Shown in pieces: positions 21,287 to 31,505 of a stretch of DNA of 64,000 bases (its first letter is position 1; each line of letters begins with the position of its first letter). Under the pieces are notes generated by a model. It made no database searches and was not told where the DNA came from. It saw nothing but the letters and a program-made list of their open reading frames with translations. Source of the DNA: Holosporaceae bacterium (GTDB taxonomy: Bacteria > Pseudomonadota > Alphaproteobacteria > UBA7879 > UBA5542); NCBI GenBank assembly GCA_022646525.1, contig CP060261.1, positions 806,001-870,000 on the forward strand, given 5' to 3'. Made by a program: the position numbers and the translations under genes.

Positions 21287-22110
21287 ATGAATATAAAAAA
21301 ACCTATTGGCATTGTTATGGGGCAGGGCGCGCTTCCAATGTTGCTTGCCAACCATCTTAAAAAAAATAATATTCCATTTGTGTTATTTCCAATTGAAGGG
21401 CAAGCCAGCCAAGAGGTGGTTTCTAAGCACCTTCATGAATGGATACTTCTTACAAGGGTTAAAGAAACCATTCGATTGCTGCAAGGCTGGGACGTGAACA
21501 CGTTGGTTTTGCTGGGTATGTGCGACGCCCTGCTTTGGGTCTTTTAAAATTAGATTTAAAAGGAATCATATGGATGTCACGCCTTGTTTTTAAATTCTTT
21601 AAAGATGATGCGTTGCTTTCTTCTTTGGTGCACTTCTTTGAAAGAGAGGGCTTTGACGTTGTTGGTCCTCATGATTTAATGCCGAGCCTTCTTATGCCGG
21701 CCGGTGTTATGGGAAACGTGAAGCCTTTAAAAAAAGATCTAGAAGCAATTGCTTTAGGTGCATGTGCAGCGCAAAGCCATGGGGCACAAGATCGTGGTCA
21801 AGGTGTGATTGTTTCTGGGACAAAAATTTTGGCAAAAGAAACCAGCAAAGGAACGAATGCAATGCTTAAAAGTGCAGCTAAAAAGCACGATGTTTCTAAT
21901 GCAATTCTTGTTAAAATGATGAAGCCACAACAAGAGCGAAGGGTTGATTTGCCCGTTATTGGTAGAGAAACAATTGAGAAATTATCAACTTACGGATATA
22001 AGGGAGTGTCTTTGGAAGCCAAAAATGGCTTAATCCTTGAAAAAGAAGCAGTTATTAAAGAAGCAAACGAAAAAAATATTTTTGTCTATGGATATAAAAG
22101 AGAAACCTAA
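21287..22110 (+). CDS. lpxI: UDP-2,3-diacylglucosamine pyrophosphatase LpxI, one frameshift
   Basis: LpxI hydrolyses UDP-2,3-diacylglucosamine to lipid X and replaces LpxH in alphaproteobacteria. The N-terminal motif IGIVMGQGALPMLLA is typical (the family has a glycine-rich GxGxLP). Near 21518 the frame shifts so that VLLG joins VRRPALGLLKLDLKG. The C-terminal domain is open: GCAAQSHGAQDRGQGVIVSG, KGTNAMLKSAAK, DLPVIGRETIEKL, AKNGLILEKEAVI. Length is about 274 aa, as expected. It overlaps lpxB by 23 bases. Confidence 0.92.
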
Positions 22111-23242
22111 TATCGTTCTTATTGCAGGCGAACCTTCGGGTGATATTTTAGGGGCAAGCTTGATGCGTGCCCTCAAAAGCAAGGCGCCAGATGCCACATT
22201 TCACGGTGTTGGGGGCGCTTTGATGGGGAAAGAAGGGTTAAATTCCTTTTACGGCATTGAAGAGCTCAGTGTGATGGGGTTTGCAGAAGCGGTGGGTCGC
22301 CTTTGGGCGATTCGCAAGCGCCTTAAAGAAACACTTTCTAAGATAGAAGAGTTGCGCCCTGATGTGGTTATTACCATCGATTTCCCTGGGTTTAACTTTT
22401 GCTTGGAAAAAAGCTTAAAAAAGACTTAAAGATATAAAACTTATACATTACGTGGCCCCAACGGTATGGGCCTGGAAAAAAGAAAAGGGCTAAGAAAATT
22501 GTTTTTTTAGATCATTTAATGGCTCTTTCCTTTCGAGCCTCCTATTTTACAAAGCATAAAATATAAAGTGCACTTTTGTGGGCCATCCAATTACAGAGGA
22601 AGGCTTGTCTGAAGGTAGCAGCCAGGCTTTAAAAAAAAGCATGACATTAAAAGCCAATGAAACTGTGTTTGTATTGCTGCCCAGAAGCCGGGGGAGCTTA
22701 AGTACCATATTCCTGTTTTTTGGATATGTTAAAAGTTTTAGAAAAACGGTTCCTCGAATGCGGATTGTGATACCCACCCTTGATCACTTGATGCAGATCT
22801 ATGAAAAAAGAATGGATCACGGATATACCAACTTCTTTTGTTATAGAACAACAAGACAAAAAAAATGCTTACGCTGCAGCCCACCTTGCGATTGCTGCAT
22901 CGGGCACAATTGCGTTGGAATTGGCAGATGCGAAACTGCCGATGTTAATTACTTACAAGGTGTCGCCGCATATCGGCATGGATTGTGCGTCGATTGGTAC
23001 AAACGCGTTATTTTTGCATGATTAATATTTTGCTGCGTCGTCGCGTTATTCCAGAATTGCTTCAAGAAGACTGCACAGGGTCGAAGTTAGCACTTGAGGC
23101 GCTGAAGGTTTTGCGCAACCCACAAAAGCGTCAGCAGCAGTTAGATGCCTTTTCCCGGGTGCATAATATGCTAAAACCAGGCGATCAAAGCCCCAGCGAA
23201 AAGGCGGCCGACGTTGTTCTGAAATATTTGCAGAAAAAGTAA
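22088..23242 (+). CDS. lpxB: Lipid-A-disaccharide synthase LpxB, frameshifted
   Basis: LpxB joins lipid X to its UDP form to make the lipid A disaccharide. ATG 22088 gives KPNIVLIAGEPSGDILGASL, the family opening, then FHGVGGALMGKEGLNS and ELRPDVVITIDFPGFNF. Frame breaks occur near 22425, 22480, 22570, 22700, 22790 and 23020. Pieces such as HYVAPTVWAWKKKRAKKI, VLLPRSRGSL, AASGTIALELADAKLPMLI and RRVIPELLQEDCTG follow the order of LpxB. Total stitched length is about 383 aa. It ends the rpsB-lpxB operon. Confidence 0.92.
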
Positions 23243-23311
23243 ATAGTTGGTCTTAATGCTAAGGTAAAATTTTTTGGCCATAGATGGATTTTCTATTTAA
23301 ATAGGAAAAAC

Positions 23312-23340
23312 TTTCCACATTTGCCCAAATGGGGTATAAA
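23312..23340 (+). promoter_or_regulatory. Possible promoter of hppA
   Basis: TTTCCA (23312-23317) and TATAAA (23335-23340) are 17 bases apart, 33 bases before the hppA start. The -10 element is good and the -35 element is weak. A new promoter is reasonable here because 130 bases separate hppA from the preceding operon. Confidence 0.4.
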
Positions 23341-23372
23341 AAACGTTATCAAATTTATATGAGGTTTTAAAA

Positions 23373-25477
23373 ATGATAGTGACTGAGAGCATTTTCTCAC
23401 CGGAAAATATTAATTTAATTATTGTATGTAGTGGCGCTTTGGCTTTGTTTTATGGTCTTTACGTGGCGCACTCTATTCTTAAACTGCCTGCAGGGACGGC
23501 ACGCATGCAAGAAATTGCAGCTGCCATTCAAGAAGGCGCACAAGCATATTTAAATAGGCAGTACCAAACAATTGCTGTTGTAGGTGCGGTTGTAACCCTT
23601 GCATTGTGGCCACTTATGGGTATGCATGCATCCATTGGCTTTGTTTTGGGTGCAGTACTTTCGGGCATTGCTGGATACATTGGTATGTACGTTTCTGTGC
23701 GTGCAAATGTGAGAACAGCAGAGGCTGCACGTACAGGCTTAGAGCGCGCCCTTTCATTGTCGTTCAAGTCAGGCGCTGTTACCGGTATGCTTGTTGTTGG
23801 CCTTGGATTGCTGGGTATTGCTTTCTACTATTACTTTCTACAAAAGATAGGTCTTGAAACACGCACTATTTTAGAGGCATTGGTTTCCCTTAGTTTTGGT
23901 GCATCCCTTATTTCTATTTTTGCCCGTCTTGGCGGCGGCATCTTTACTAAAGGGGCTGACGTTGGTGCTGACCTTGTTGGTAAGATTGAAGCAGGCATTC
24001 CAGAAGATGATCCAAGAAACCCCGCGGTTATTGCAGATAACGTAGGTGATAACGTAGGTGACTGTGCTGGTATGGCGGCAGACCTTTTCGAAACATACGT
24101 TGTAACCATTGTGGCAACCATGTTGATGGGGGCGATTTTATTTACAGGTCCTGAAAAATCACTTTTGATGGTATACCCACTTCTTATTGGAGCTGTTTGT
24201 ATTCTAGGTTCTCTTCTAGGAACGTTTTTGTGAAACTTAGGGGCAAGCAATAACATTATGGGTGCCCTATACAAAGGGTTCATCGCAAGCGCTGTATTCT
24301 CAGGTATTCTTGTAGTTGGTTTAACATCTTACTTGTTCGATGGTTTTTCTGTGCAAGCTGGAAACGTTGTGATTACGTCTCAAGGGCTGATTGGCTGTTC
24401 TTTTATTGGATTAATGGTGACAGGTGCCCTTGTTTGGGTGACTGAGTACTATACATCAACAGAATATCGTCCTGTACAAAGCATTGCGAAAGCTTCTGAA
24501 ACAGGTCATGGTACAAACATTATTCAAGGTTTGGCCGTGTCTATGGAAGCAACTGCGCTGCCTATTATTATTATTACGGCAGGTATCGTGGCTTCATATC
24601 TTTTAGGAGGCCTTTATGGTATCGCGATTTCTGCAACAATTATGTTGTCTTTGGCGGGTATTGTTGTTGCGCTTGATGCATATGGCCCTGTAACTGATAA
24701 TGCGGGTGGTATTGCTGAAATGTCTGAGCTGCCTGAATCGGTTCGTAAAGTAACAGATGCCCTGGATGCTGTTGGAAACACAACAAAGGCTGTAACAAAG
24801 GGCTATGCTATTGGGTCTGCTGCGCTTGCTTCTCTAGTTTTGTTTGCGGCCTATACAGAAGACTTAACACATTATTTCCCGAATTTGACTTGCGCTTTCG
24901 ATTTGAAGAATCCGTATGTTGTGGTTGGTCTATTTATTGGAGGACTTCTTCCTTACTTATTTGGATCAATGGGTATGATGGCTGTGGGCCGAGCTGGTGG
25001 TGCCGTTGTGCTTGAAGTGCGTCGCCAATTCAAGACCATTAAAGGCATTATGGAAGGTAAGGCAAAGCCAGAATATGGCACTACTGTTGACTTGCTAACG
25101 GTGGCAGCCATTAAAGAAATGATTTTACCATCATTATTGCCTCTTTTAGCGCCACCTGTGCTCTATGGCGTCATTTACTTTGTGGCAGGTCAGGCACAAG
25201 CCTTTTCAGCATTGGGTGCCATGTTATTGGGAACAATCGTAACTGGTATCTTTGTGGCTTTGTCTATGACTGCTGGTGGTGGTGCATGGGATAATGCAAA
25301 AAATATATTGAAGACGGCCACCATGGCGGTAAGAATTCACAAGCACACCATGCGGCTATAACTGGAGACACTGTAGGCGATCCTTATAAGGACACTGCAG
25401 GCCCTGCGGTAAACCCTATGATTAAAATCATCAACATTGTGGCCTTGCTGCTTTTGGCAACACTTTCACGATTTTAA
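23373..25477 (+). CDS. hppA: Proton-translocating membrane pyrophosphatase, two frameshifts
   Basis: This integral membrane enzyme couples pyrophosphate hydrolysis to H+ export. About 16 helices are expected. The first block is open to 24233 and includes [19 protein letters not shown] and [19 protein letters not shown], the Mg-PPi-binding motifs. A shift near 24232 joins it to the second open block ([32 protein letters not shown]). The sequence [18 protein letters not shown] has lysine where K+-dependent enzymes have alanine, which assigns it to the K+-independent class. A last shift near 25305 restores the C-terminal [29 protein letters not shown] to the stop. About 700 aa. Confidence 0.95.
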
Positions 25478-25503
25478 TTATTAAGTAACCTGCAATTATC
25501 GAT

Positions 25504-25535
25504 AAAAAAAGGCCTCACTTTTGTGAGGCCTTTTT
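25504..25535 (+). terminator. Rho-independent terminator after hppA
   Basis: A perfect 8-bp stem GGCCTCAC/GTGAGGCC (25511-25518, 25523-25530) with a TTTT loop is followed by TTTTT and preceded by AAAAAAA, so it can act in both directions. It lies 27 bases after hppA and between it and the converging ychF. Confidence 0.92.
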
Positions 25536-25682
25536 AGTTACGATGAAGGATCTCAGAGAGAGATTAGGGAAGAATAATAGGAAGTTTCATTTTATGCTCC
25601 TCGTTAGTTGTTAATCTTGATCACAGCATAACGAAGGGAGTACTAATTTAAAATTAGATATTTTTAGCTTTTTTCAACCAAA

Positions 25683-26783
25683 TTACACATTGAATCTAAA
25701 TAGTAAAATATCGCCATCTTGAATAACGTAATCTTTTCCTTCAGAGCGATATTTGCCTGCCTCTTTCGCGCCTTGTTCGCCGCCATGGGCAACATAATCA
25801 TCATAAGAGATCGTCTCTGCACGAATGAAACCTCTTTCAAAATCAGTATGAATTTGCCCTGCCGCTTGTGGTGCAGTTTTATTCTTTCTTAGTGTCCATG
25901 CCCGGGCTTCTTTAGGCCCGCATGTAAAAAAAGTAATAAGACCGAGAAGTTGATAGCCTTCAGAAATAACTTTATCTAGACCAGAAGAAGTAAGGCCGAG
26001 CTCTTCAAGGAACATTTTCTTCTCTTCTTCATTTTCTAAACTCGAAATTTCCTCTTCAATAGCTGCTGAAATAATGACATAAGATGCCTTTTCTTCTTGA
26101 GCCATTTCTGCAACTGAATTTGTTAAGGCGTTTCCTGTTTTGGCGTCATCTTCATTTACATTACAGACATATAAAACAGGCTTAGAGGTGATCAATCCGA
26201 ATGTTTTTGCATAAACACTCTCTTCATCTGATAAAGAAAGGCTGCGCACAGGATGGCCTGCTTCAAGATGAGATAGAATTTTTTCAAGGACAGTAGTTTC
26301 TGCTTTGGCTTCAGAATCGTTCGCTTTTAGCTTCTTTGCGATAGACTCTTTTCTTTTAGTAAGCATTTCCATGTCAGAGATCATAAGTTCTGTATCAATG
26401 ATTTCTTTATCGCGCAGCGGGTCAACGGTTGTTTCAACGTGGGTGATATCACTGTTCTCGAAACATCTTAAAACATGGACAATGGCATCCACACTTCCTA
26501 TGTGTCCTAAAAATTGATTCCCAAGGCCTTCTCCCTTAGAGGCGCCTCGAACAAGGCCCGCAATATCAACAAACTCTAATGTTGTTGGAATGACTTTCTG
26601 AGACTTTGCAATATTCGCAATTTTTTTAAGGCGTGGGTCATGTACACCCACTTTTCCCACGTTAGGCTCAATGGTGCAAAACGGATAGTTTGCAGATTCT
26701 GCTTTGGCCGTTGCTGTAAGTGCATTAAAGATAGTTGATTTTCCCACGTTAGGAAGCCCAACGATGCCACAATTAAATCCCAT
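25683..26783 (-). CDS. ychF: Obg-like GTPase/ATPase YchF
   Basis: YchF (Ola1) is a universally conserved P-loop NTPase that prefers ATP and binds ribosomes; it is linked to the oxidative-stress response. Intact at 366 aa. The G1 loop is GLPNVGKST at residues 8-16, then NYPFCTIEPN, G3 region DIAGLVRGASKGEGLGNQFL and the NVNE segment, which replaces the canonical G4 NKxD and explains loss of GTP specificity. The C-terminal TGS domain contains LITFFTCGPKEARAWT and HTDFERGFIRAE. It starts two bases after the pth stop. Confidence 0.96.
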   Translation of the reverse strand: MGFNCGIVGLPNVGKSTIFNALTATAKAESANYPFCTIEPNVGKVGVHDPRLKKIANIAKSQKVIPTTLEFVDIAGLVRGASKGEGLGNQFLGHIGSVDAIVHVLRCFENSDITHVETTVDPLRDKEIIDTELMISDMEMLTKRKESIAKKLKANDSEAKAETTVLEKILSHLEAGHPVRSLSLSDEESVYAKTFGLITSKPVLYVCNVNEDDAKTGNALTNSVAEMAQEEKASYVIISAAIEEEISSLENEEEKKMFLEELGLTSSGLDKVISEGYQLLGLITFFTCGPKEARAWTLRKNKTAPQAAGQIHTDFERGFIRAETISYDDYVAHGGEQGAKEAGKYRSEGKDYVIQDGDILLFRFNV

Positions 26784-26785
26784 TC

Positions 26786-27352
26786 CTATTTCTCCTGAAG
26801 CGAAAATGAAAAAGATGCCTTTGTGCTTTCATCCAATAGAAGAGAAAACTTTTCAATAGCGAGATCATAAAGATCTGCTAAATGGCCAATTTCATGGTTT
26901 GTAAAGTTTGAAAGTACATAGTCTGCCACTTGTTCTTTTAAAGGTGGTCGATCGATTCCAATTCGAAGGCGCCAAAAATTTTGTGTCCCAAGGCATTGCT
27001 CGATGCTTTTTATGCCATTGTGCCCACCAGATGAACCTGCTTTTTTAATTTTAATTGTGCCTAATGGCACATCTAGATCGTCATGAATAACCAATATATC
27101 CTCTGATGAAATTTTATAGAATTGGCAAATTGCTTTAACAGAATTGCCTGATAAATTCATATAAGTAAGAGGCTTTAGAAAATAAAGATCTTTATTTTCT
27201 ATGGTGCCTTTCGTAAAGGCGCCTTTAAATTTAGCTTGGTAATCGGCAATACCATAGCGGTCAACCACATGATCTAAAAACAAAAACCCGGCATTGTGCC
27301 GGGTTCTTAAATATTGTTCGCCAGGGTTTCCAAGCGCAACGATCAGTTTCAT
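26786..27352 (-). CDS. pth: Peptidyl-tRNA hydrolase
   Basis: Pth recycles tRNA from prematurely released peptidyl-tRNA. It is intact at 188 aa: LIVALGNPGEQYLRTRHNAGF contains catalytic His19, LKPLTYMNLSGNSV the substrate-binding asparagine, and VIHDDLDVPLGTIKIK the catalytic aspartate. GGHNGIKSI and RLRIGIDRP complete the fold. It lies directly after rplY and before ychF, the usual alphaproteobacterial order rplY-pth-ychF, with spacers of only two bases. Confidence 0.97.
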   Translation of the reverse strand: MKLIVALGNPGEQYLRTRHNAGFLFLDHVVDRYGIADYQAKFKGAFTKGTIENKDLYFLKPLTYMNLSGNSVKAICQFYKISSEDILVIHDDLDVPLGTIKIKKAGSSGGHNGIKSIEQCLGTQNFWRLRIGIDRPPLKEQVADYVLSNFTNHEIGHLADLYDLAIEKFSLLLDESTKASFSFSLQEK

Positions 27353-27354
27353 AA

Positions 27355-27998
27355 CTACTCGGCTTTAGATTCGTCTTTCTCTTCAGAATCGCCTGCTTCG
27401 TCTGCAGCTCCTTCACCCTTAGATGTGGAAACGCGAGGTTGAGAAATCGTTAAGAGTGTTTCAATTTTTTCTGGATGCTCAACCTTCACTTTTTCAGGCA
27501 GGTTAAGGTCTTCTAAATGTACGGCTGCCCCCATCTTCAAACCACTCAGGTCGATATCAATAAACTCAGGGATATGACTTGGTGAGCACAGAAGTGGAAG
27601 ATCATGACGGAGGAGGGTCATCACGCCACCCATTTTTATTCCAGGAGACTTTTCTTCATTAAGCGTACGAATCGCAACGTCAACCTTGATAACGCTGCTT
27701 GCGTCAACTTTTAAGAGATCAAGGTGTAAGGGGCGATCGCTCACAGGGTGCTTTTGAACGTCTCTTACCAATACGGTTTGGTCTTTACCCGCTACTTTAA
27801 CTTCGAAAAGGTGGCTATAGAAACCTTTATCTTTCATTTCTTTCACAAGGAAACGTTCTTCGATAGAGAGATTTAGTGGGGTTTGGCCTTTGCCATACAT
27901 AGACACAGGAACATGGCCTGTACGACGAAGGGCTCTTGTGGCGCCTGTGCCCAGATCTTTTTTCTTTCAACTACATCTAATTGTCTTGTTTCACTCAC
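27355..27998 (-). CDS. rplY: 50S ribosomal protein L25/general stress protein Ctc, one frameshift
   Basis: L25 of the long CTC type binds 5S rRNA. GTG 27998 follows a GGAGAGCT site and gives SETRQLDVVERK. An indel near 27962 (A/K-rich AAAAAAG tract) joins it to LGTGATRALRRTGHVPVSMYG, matching the normal L25 N-terminus (arginine-rich, ending in a YG). The remaining 180 codons are open: an L25 domain followed by the TL5-like C-terminal domain and an acidic tail. Stitched length is about 214 aa, typical for the family. First gene of the rplY-pth-ychF set. Confidence 0.93.
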
Positions 27999-28092
27999 TT
28001 TTAGCTCTCCTAAAAAACAGGATAAAATAGGTATACCTTGCGTTTTTACGCGCTCTGTCGCATTTTTTTCAAGAAAAAATAAGAAAAGACCT

Positions 28093-30078
28093 TTAAATAT
28101 CTATGTTCTCAACAAAATGGGCATTTTTTTGAATGAAATCATAGCGCTTTTCAGGCTTTTTCCCCATCAAATCCTCTACAAAAGATTCAAGAACATCTTC
28201 TGTTTTGTCTTCAAAATGTTCAAGGCTGACCTGTAGCAATGATCTTTTTTCTTTGCTCATAGTGGTGTTTTTGAGTTGTTGGGCGCCCATCTCTCCTAGT
28301 CCTTTGAAGCGGCTAATGTGCACCTTTGAGTTGCTTTTAAATTCTTTTTTGAGGATATCTTCCTTTTCCTCTTCGCTATGAACGTAAAAGGTTTTGCCAT
28401 TTCCGTGCAATCTATAAAGAGGAGGTTGGGCAAGATAGAGATGGCCGTGTTCGATTAGTGGTTTCATTTCTTTATAAAAATATGTCATCAACAAAGAGGC
28501 AATGTGGGCGCCATCTACATCGGCATCCGTCATGATGATAATTTTTTCGTACCTTAATTTTTCTATATTGAAGTTGGTGCGCGTACCACAACCCAGTGTT
28601 TTTTCAATATCTAAGATTTCTTGGTTATTGCGCATTTTATCGGCGGTTGCGTGTGCAACATTTAATATTTTTCCGCGTAAAGGAAGAATGGCTTGCGTTG
28701 AGCGATCTCTGGCAGTTTTTGCAGAACCGCCAGCACTGTCACCCTCAACTAAAAATAGCTCTGTCCCTTCTTTTTTAGACTGAGAACAGTCGGCGAGTTT
28801 CCCTGGAAGACGCAATCTCTGTGTGGGTGTTTTCCGATTTTCTTCGCGCTCTTGTTTCTGGCGCTCGCGCATTTCTGCCGAGTCAATCATTGATTCAAGC
28901 AAAGATTCCGAAATTTTTAAGTTATCACTTAACCAGTGATCGAAGTGGTCTCTGATGGCTGTTTCTACAAGTTTGGTGGCGCGTGAAGTAGAAAGCTTTT
29001 CCTTGGTTTGACCTTGGAATTGGGGGTTTTTGATAAATACAGAAACAATACCCACGCTGCGCGACAGTACATCGTCGGCCGTAATTTTACTGGCTTTCTT
29101 GTTTTTTAACAAATCGCCAAATTCGCGCATACCTTTCAAAAGGGCATGCCTGAAGCCAAGTTCGTGGGTGCCACCCGCAGGGGTTGCGACGGTGTTACAG
29201 TATGATGTGAGGCTGCTGTCTCCACGGTCTATCCATGCAATCGACCACTCTACGCGCCCCTCTTTGCTTGGAAATTTAACGCTGCCCCTGAAAAAGTTAG
29301 GTGTGAGAACGTTTTTATTTTCCAGCATTGAGTTCAAGAAGTCAGAAATACCTTCAGGGAAGTGAAAGGTTTCAGCGTCAGGTACGGAAGAAGCGTGTGC
29401 AGCGTCACATTTCCATAAAATCTTAACACCGCTGTGCAAATAGGCACGAGACCGGGCCATCTTATACAAGATTGATGGCTTCAGTTCGGGGTGCTTATCA
29501 AAAATTGTTTGATCTGGCTTAAACGAAACAAATGTGCCATCAGGGCATTTTTGTGCATCTTTTTGAATTGAAAGTTTCTCAACGGGTACGCCTTTTCTGT
29601 ATTCTTGGCGCCATGTTTTTTGATCACGTGTTACTTCAATGATTAAGTGCTCTGAAAGTGCATTGACAACAGATATACCTACACCATGAAGACCGCCCGA
29701 AGTTTCATAGGCATCGCCTGAAAACTTGCCGCCTGAATGGAGGGTAGTTAGAATAACTTCAAGTGCAGACTTCTTAGGGAATTTAGGGTGTGGATCAACA
29801 GGAATACCTCGCCCATTGTCTCGTATGCTGAGGTAGCCATCTTTTTCAAGACACATATGAATTGTATTTGCATGCCCGGCTACGACTTCGTCCATGGCAT
29901 TGTCAAGAACTTCGGCAGCTAGGTGATGAAGTGCTTTTTCATCTGTTCCCCCAATGTACATTCCTGGTCGTTTGCGGACGGGCTCGAGCCCTTCTAAGAC
30001 CTCAATATCTTTGGCTGAATAGGAAGGCGTCTTGGGTTTTTTTGGATTTTTTTCAATGTTATCGAGTAAGTCTTTCAT
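28093..30078 (-). CDS. parE: DNA topoisomerase IV subunit B
   Basis: ParE is the ATPase subunit of topoisomerase IV, which unlinks daughter chromosomes. It is intact at 661 aa. Order of motifs: GLEPVRKRPGMYIGG, Bergerat-fold EVLDNAMDE and DNGRGIPVDPHPK, GGLHGVGISVVNALS, the transducer lysine in NPQFQGQTKEKL, and the TOPRIM EGDSAGG and MTDADVDGAHIASLL. RFKGLGEMGAQQLKNTTM follows. The IPVDPHPKFPKKSALEVILTTLHSGGKF form separates it from GyrB, which has other residues here. Transcribed away from nadK's 3' end with a short gap. Confidence 0.95.
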   Translation of the reverse strand: MKDLLDNIEKNPKKPKTPSYSAKDIEVLEGLEPVRKRPGMYIGGTDEKALHHLAAEVLDNAMDEVVAGHANTIHMCLEKDGYLSIRDNGRGIPVDPHPKFPKKSALEVILTTLHSGGKFSGDAYETSGGLHGVGISVVNALSEHLIIEVTRDQKTWRQEYRKGVPVEKLSIQKDAQKCPDGTFVSFKPDQTIFDKHPELKPSILYKMARSRAYLHSGVKILWKCDAAHASSVPDAETFHFPEGISDFLNSMLENKNVLTPNFFRGSVKFPSKEGRVEWSIAWIDRGDSSLTSYCNTVATPAGGTHELGFRHALLKGMREFGDLLKNKKASKITADDVLSRSVGIVSVFIKNPQFQGQTKEKLSTSRATKLVETAIRDHFDHWLSDNLKISESLLESMIDSAEMRERQKQEREENRKTPTQRLRLPGKLADCSQSKKEGTELFLVEGDSAGGSAKTARDRSTQAILPLRGKILNVAHATADKMRNNQEILDIEKTLGCGTRTNFNIEKLRYEKIIIMTDADVDGAHIASLLMTYFYKEMKPLIEHGHLYLAQPPLYRLHGNGKTFYVHSEEEKEDILKKEFKSNSKVHISRFKGLGEMGAQQLKNTTMSKEKRSLLQVSLEHFEDKTEDVLESFVEDLMGKKPEKRYDFIQKNAHFVENIDI

Positions 30079-30119
30079 GTGTACAATTATGATTTAGATA
30101 TTTTTTTTCTGCAAGAGGA

Positions 30120-30910
30120 TCAGCTCTGTATTAAAAATTGTCTCTCAAAAACACGTTCTTTTAGAGAGTTTTCTGGAGAAAACAGAAGATCAATTCTTTT
30201 TGTGGTGTCTTTTTTAACAGTTATTTTTTCTACATTTTTAATTTCTTTAAAGTCTAATGTGACGTGAGCTTTTCGTGTGTCGGGGTTTTGAACAAAGAAT
30301 TCAATACACGCACTGTCTGGCAGAATAGCACCTCGCCAATACCGTGGTGAAAAGGCACAAATGGGCGTTAGGGCAAGCACATTACTTTCAAGGGGGAGAA
30401 TAGGGCCGCCAGCCGACTGATTATAGCCCGTACTTCCTGAAGGTGTGGATACAAGGATTCCATCAGCCACAAGCTTTTTAAGATACATTTTACTGTCAAC
30501 GTGTACTGAAATTTCAGTTGCTTGACTTCCCGATCGGGTCAGCGAAACGTCGTTAAAGGCTTGCTCAGTGTACACATTTCCGCCTGCCTGAATTTCTGCT
30601 GTTAACGGAAAAAGGGCACACAAATCGGATTTTCAAGCGCTTTATCGAGATCTGTTTCAACTTTATTTAATAGAAATCCAACGCCCCCTGTATTGATGCC
30701 GTAAACCTGCGAGCTGTGAGGAAGCATGTGAAGGGCACGCAGCAAAAAACCATCTCCACCAATCGCAACATAGACTTCTGCAGAGCTAGGATCTTCTTGG
30801 GGATACTTTTCCAAAAGCATAGACAAAGCTTTTTGTGATGGCTCGGAATCACTGGCAAGAAAGTGGACTTTTTCATAGTACAAATATGTCTTTTTTAGAG
30901 GGGGGGTCAA
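30120..30910 (-). CDS. nadK: NAD kinase, one frameshift
   Basis: NadK phosphorylates NAD to NADP. The N-terminal part holds VYVAIGGDGFLLRALH with the GGDG signature and INTGGVGFLLN. The frame breaks near 30610 after NPICV, then continues FPLTAEIQAGG, FNDVSLTRSGSQ and VSTPSGSTGYNQSAGGPI, the second family signature for NAD binding. The start is uncertain: TTG 30910 in a C7-containing segment is the most upstream option, and TTG about 30 bases downstream is also possible. About 262 aa stitched, typical for short bacterial NadK. Confidence 0.93.
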
Positions 30911-30927
30911 TCAGTTAAGTAATAAAA

Positions 30928-31037
30928 TGGGGCGGGTTTTACCCCGCCCCACAAAGTCTAACAGGAGGCTTTACGCCCTATAGGGCGTAAAATTTGAAAA
31001 CTAAAAGTTCTCAAACTTCTGGGCGTTGCGCCCAGAA
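30928..31037. repeat. Cluster of four tandem stem-loops between nadK and nuoK
   Basis: The 297-base spacer (30911-31207) has no gene but strong symmetry. Stem 1: GGGGCGGG/CCCGCCCC (30929-30936, 30943-30950). Stem 2: a perfect 22-base palindrome 30970-30991 (TTTACGCCCTA and its complement). Stem 3: TTTGAAAACT/AGTTCTCAAA (30993-31002, 31006-31015, one mismatch). Stem 4: TTCTGGGCG/CGCCCAGAA (31017-31025, 31029-31037). Stems 2-4 abut one another. The AGTTCT of stem 3 can also pair with AGAACT of stem 4, so two conformations are possible. The bases after it show no U-run on the plus strand, so simple termination is unlikely there. Confidence 0.7.
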
Positions 31038-31207
31038 CTTTCTAAATCACATGATCTATGATTGAAGTGATACGCTTAATTTTAAGTAAATCCCATATCG
31101 CAGTAGTCTTTTTTCTTATGCGAATAATGCAATACACAATTTTAAAGACAAAAGGATGGGCCGTTAGTGAAGAATCATATATAGTTGAGTAAGTTTTAGA
31201 GGTAAAT

Positions 31208-31505
31208 ATGCATACACCCTTGGGTATTACATTGTTTTATCTGTCATCCTTTTTTTTAGTGGGTGTGCTGGCTATTTTGCTGCACAAACGTAGCTTCATG
31301 CGCCTTCTTACAGCAGTGCAAATTTCTTTCTTGGGTATTTTTATTTTTCTTGTAGCCGTTTCACACTATGGGCAATCCCTTAAAGGGTGCATTCTTTCTT
31401 TTTTTTTTTTTTATGGGTATTTCTGTATTTGTTTTGGTTGCATGGTCTTTTTTCGTGAAGTTTTACAAAAACGCTCACATAACATTTGATAAGTTTGATG
31501 ATTGA
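31208..31505 (+). CDS. nuoK: NADH-quinone oxidoreductase subunit K, one frameshift
   Basis: NuoK is a small three-helix subunit of complex I involved in proton transfer. The first two helices (GITLFYLSSFFLVGVLAILL, FMRLLTAVQISFLGIFIFLV) match the NuoK layout. The frame breaks in a T11 tract around 31390-31401. The compensated frame reads GISVFVLVAWSFFVKF and ends HITFDKFDD, a NuoK-like C-terminus, with TGA at 31505. The conserved TM2 glutamate of NuoK is replaced by glutamine in AVQISF, so proton transfer may be altered. nuoL overlaps the end by eight bases. Confidence 0.82.

Noticed and set aside
23312..23340. Small hairpin ATTTGCCCAAAT near the hppA promoter as an operator
   Set aside because: Short, weak and AT-rich; such symmetry is expected by chance in this composition.
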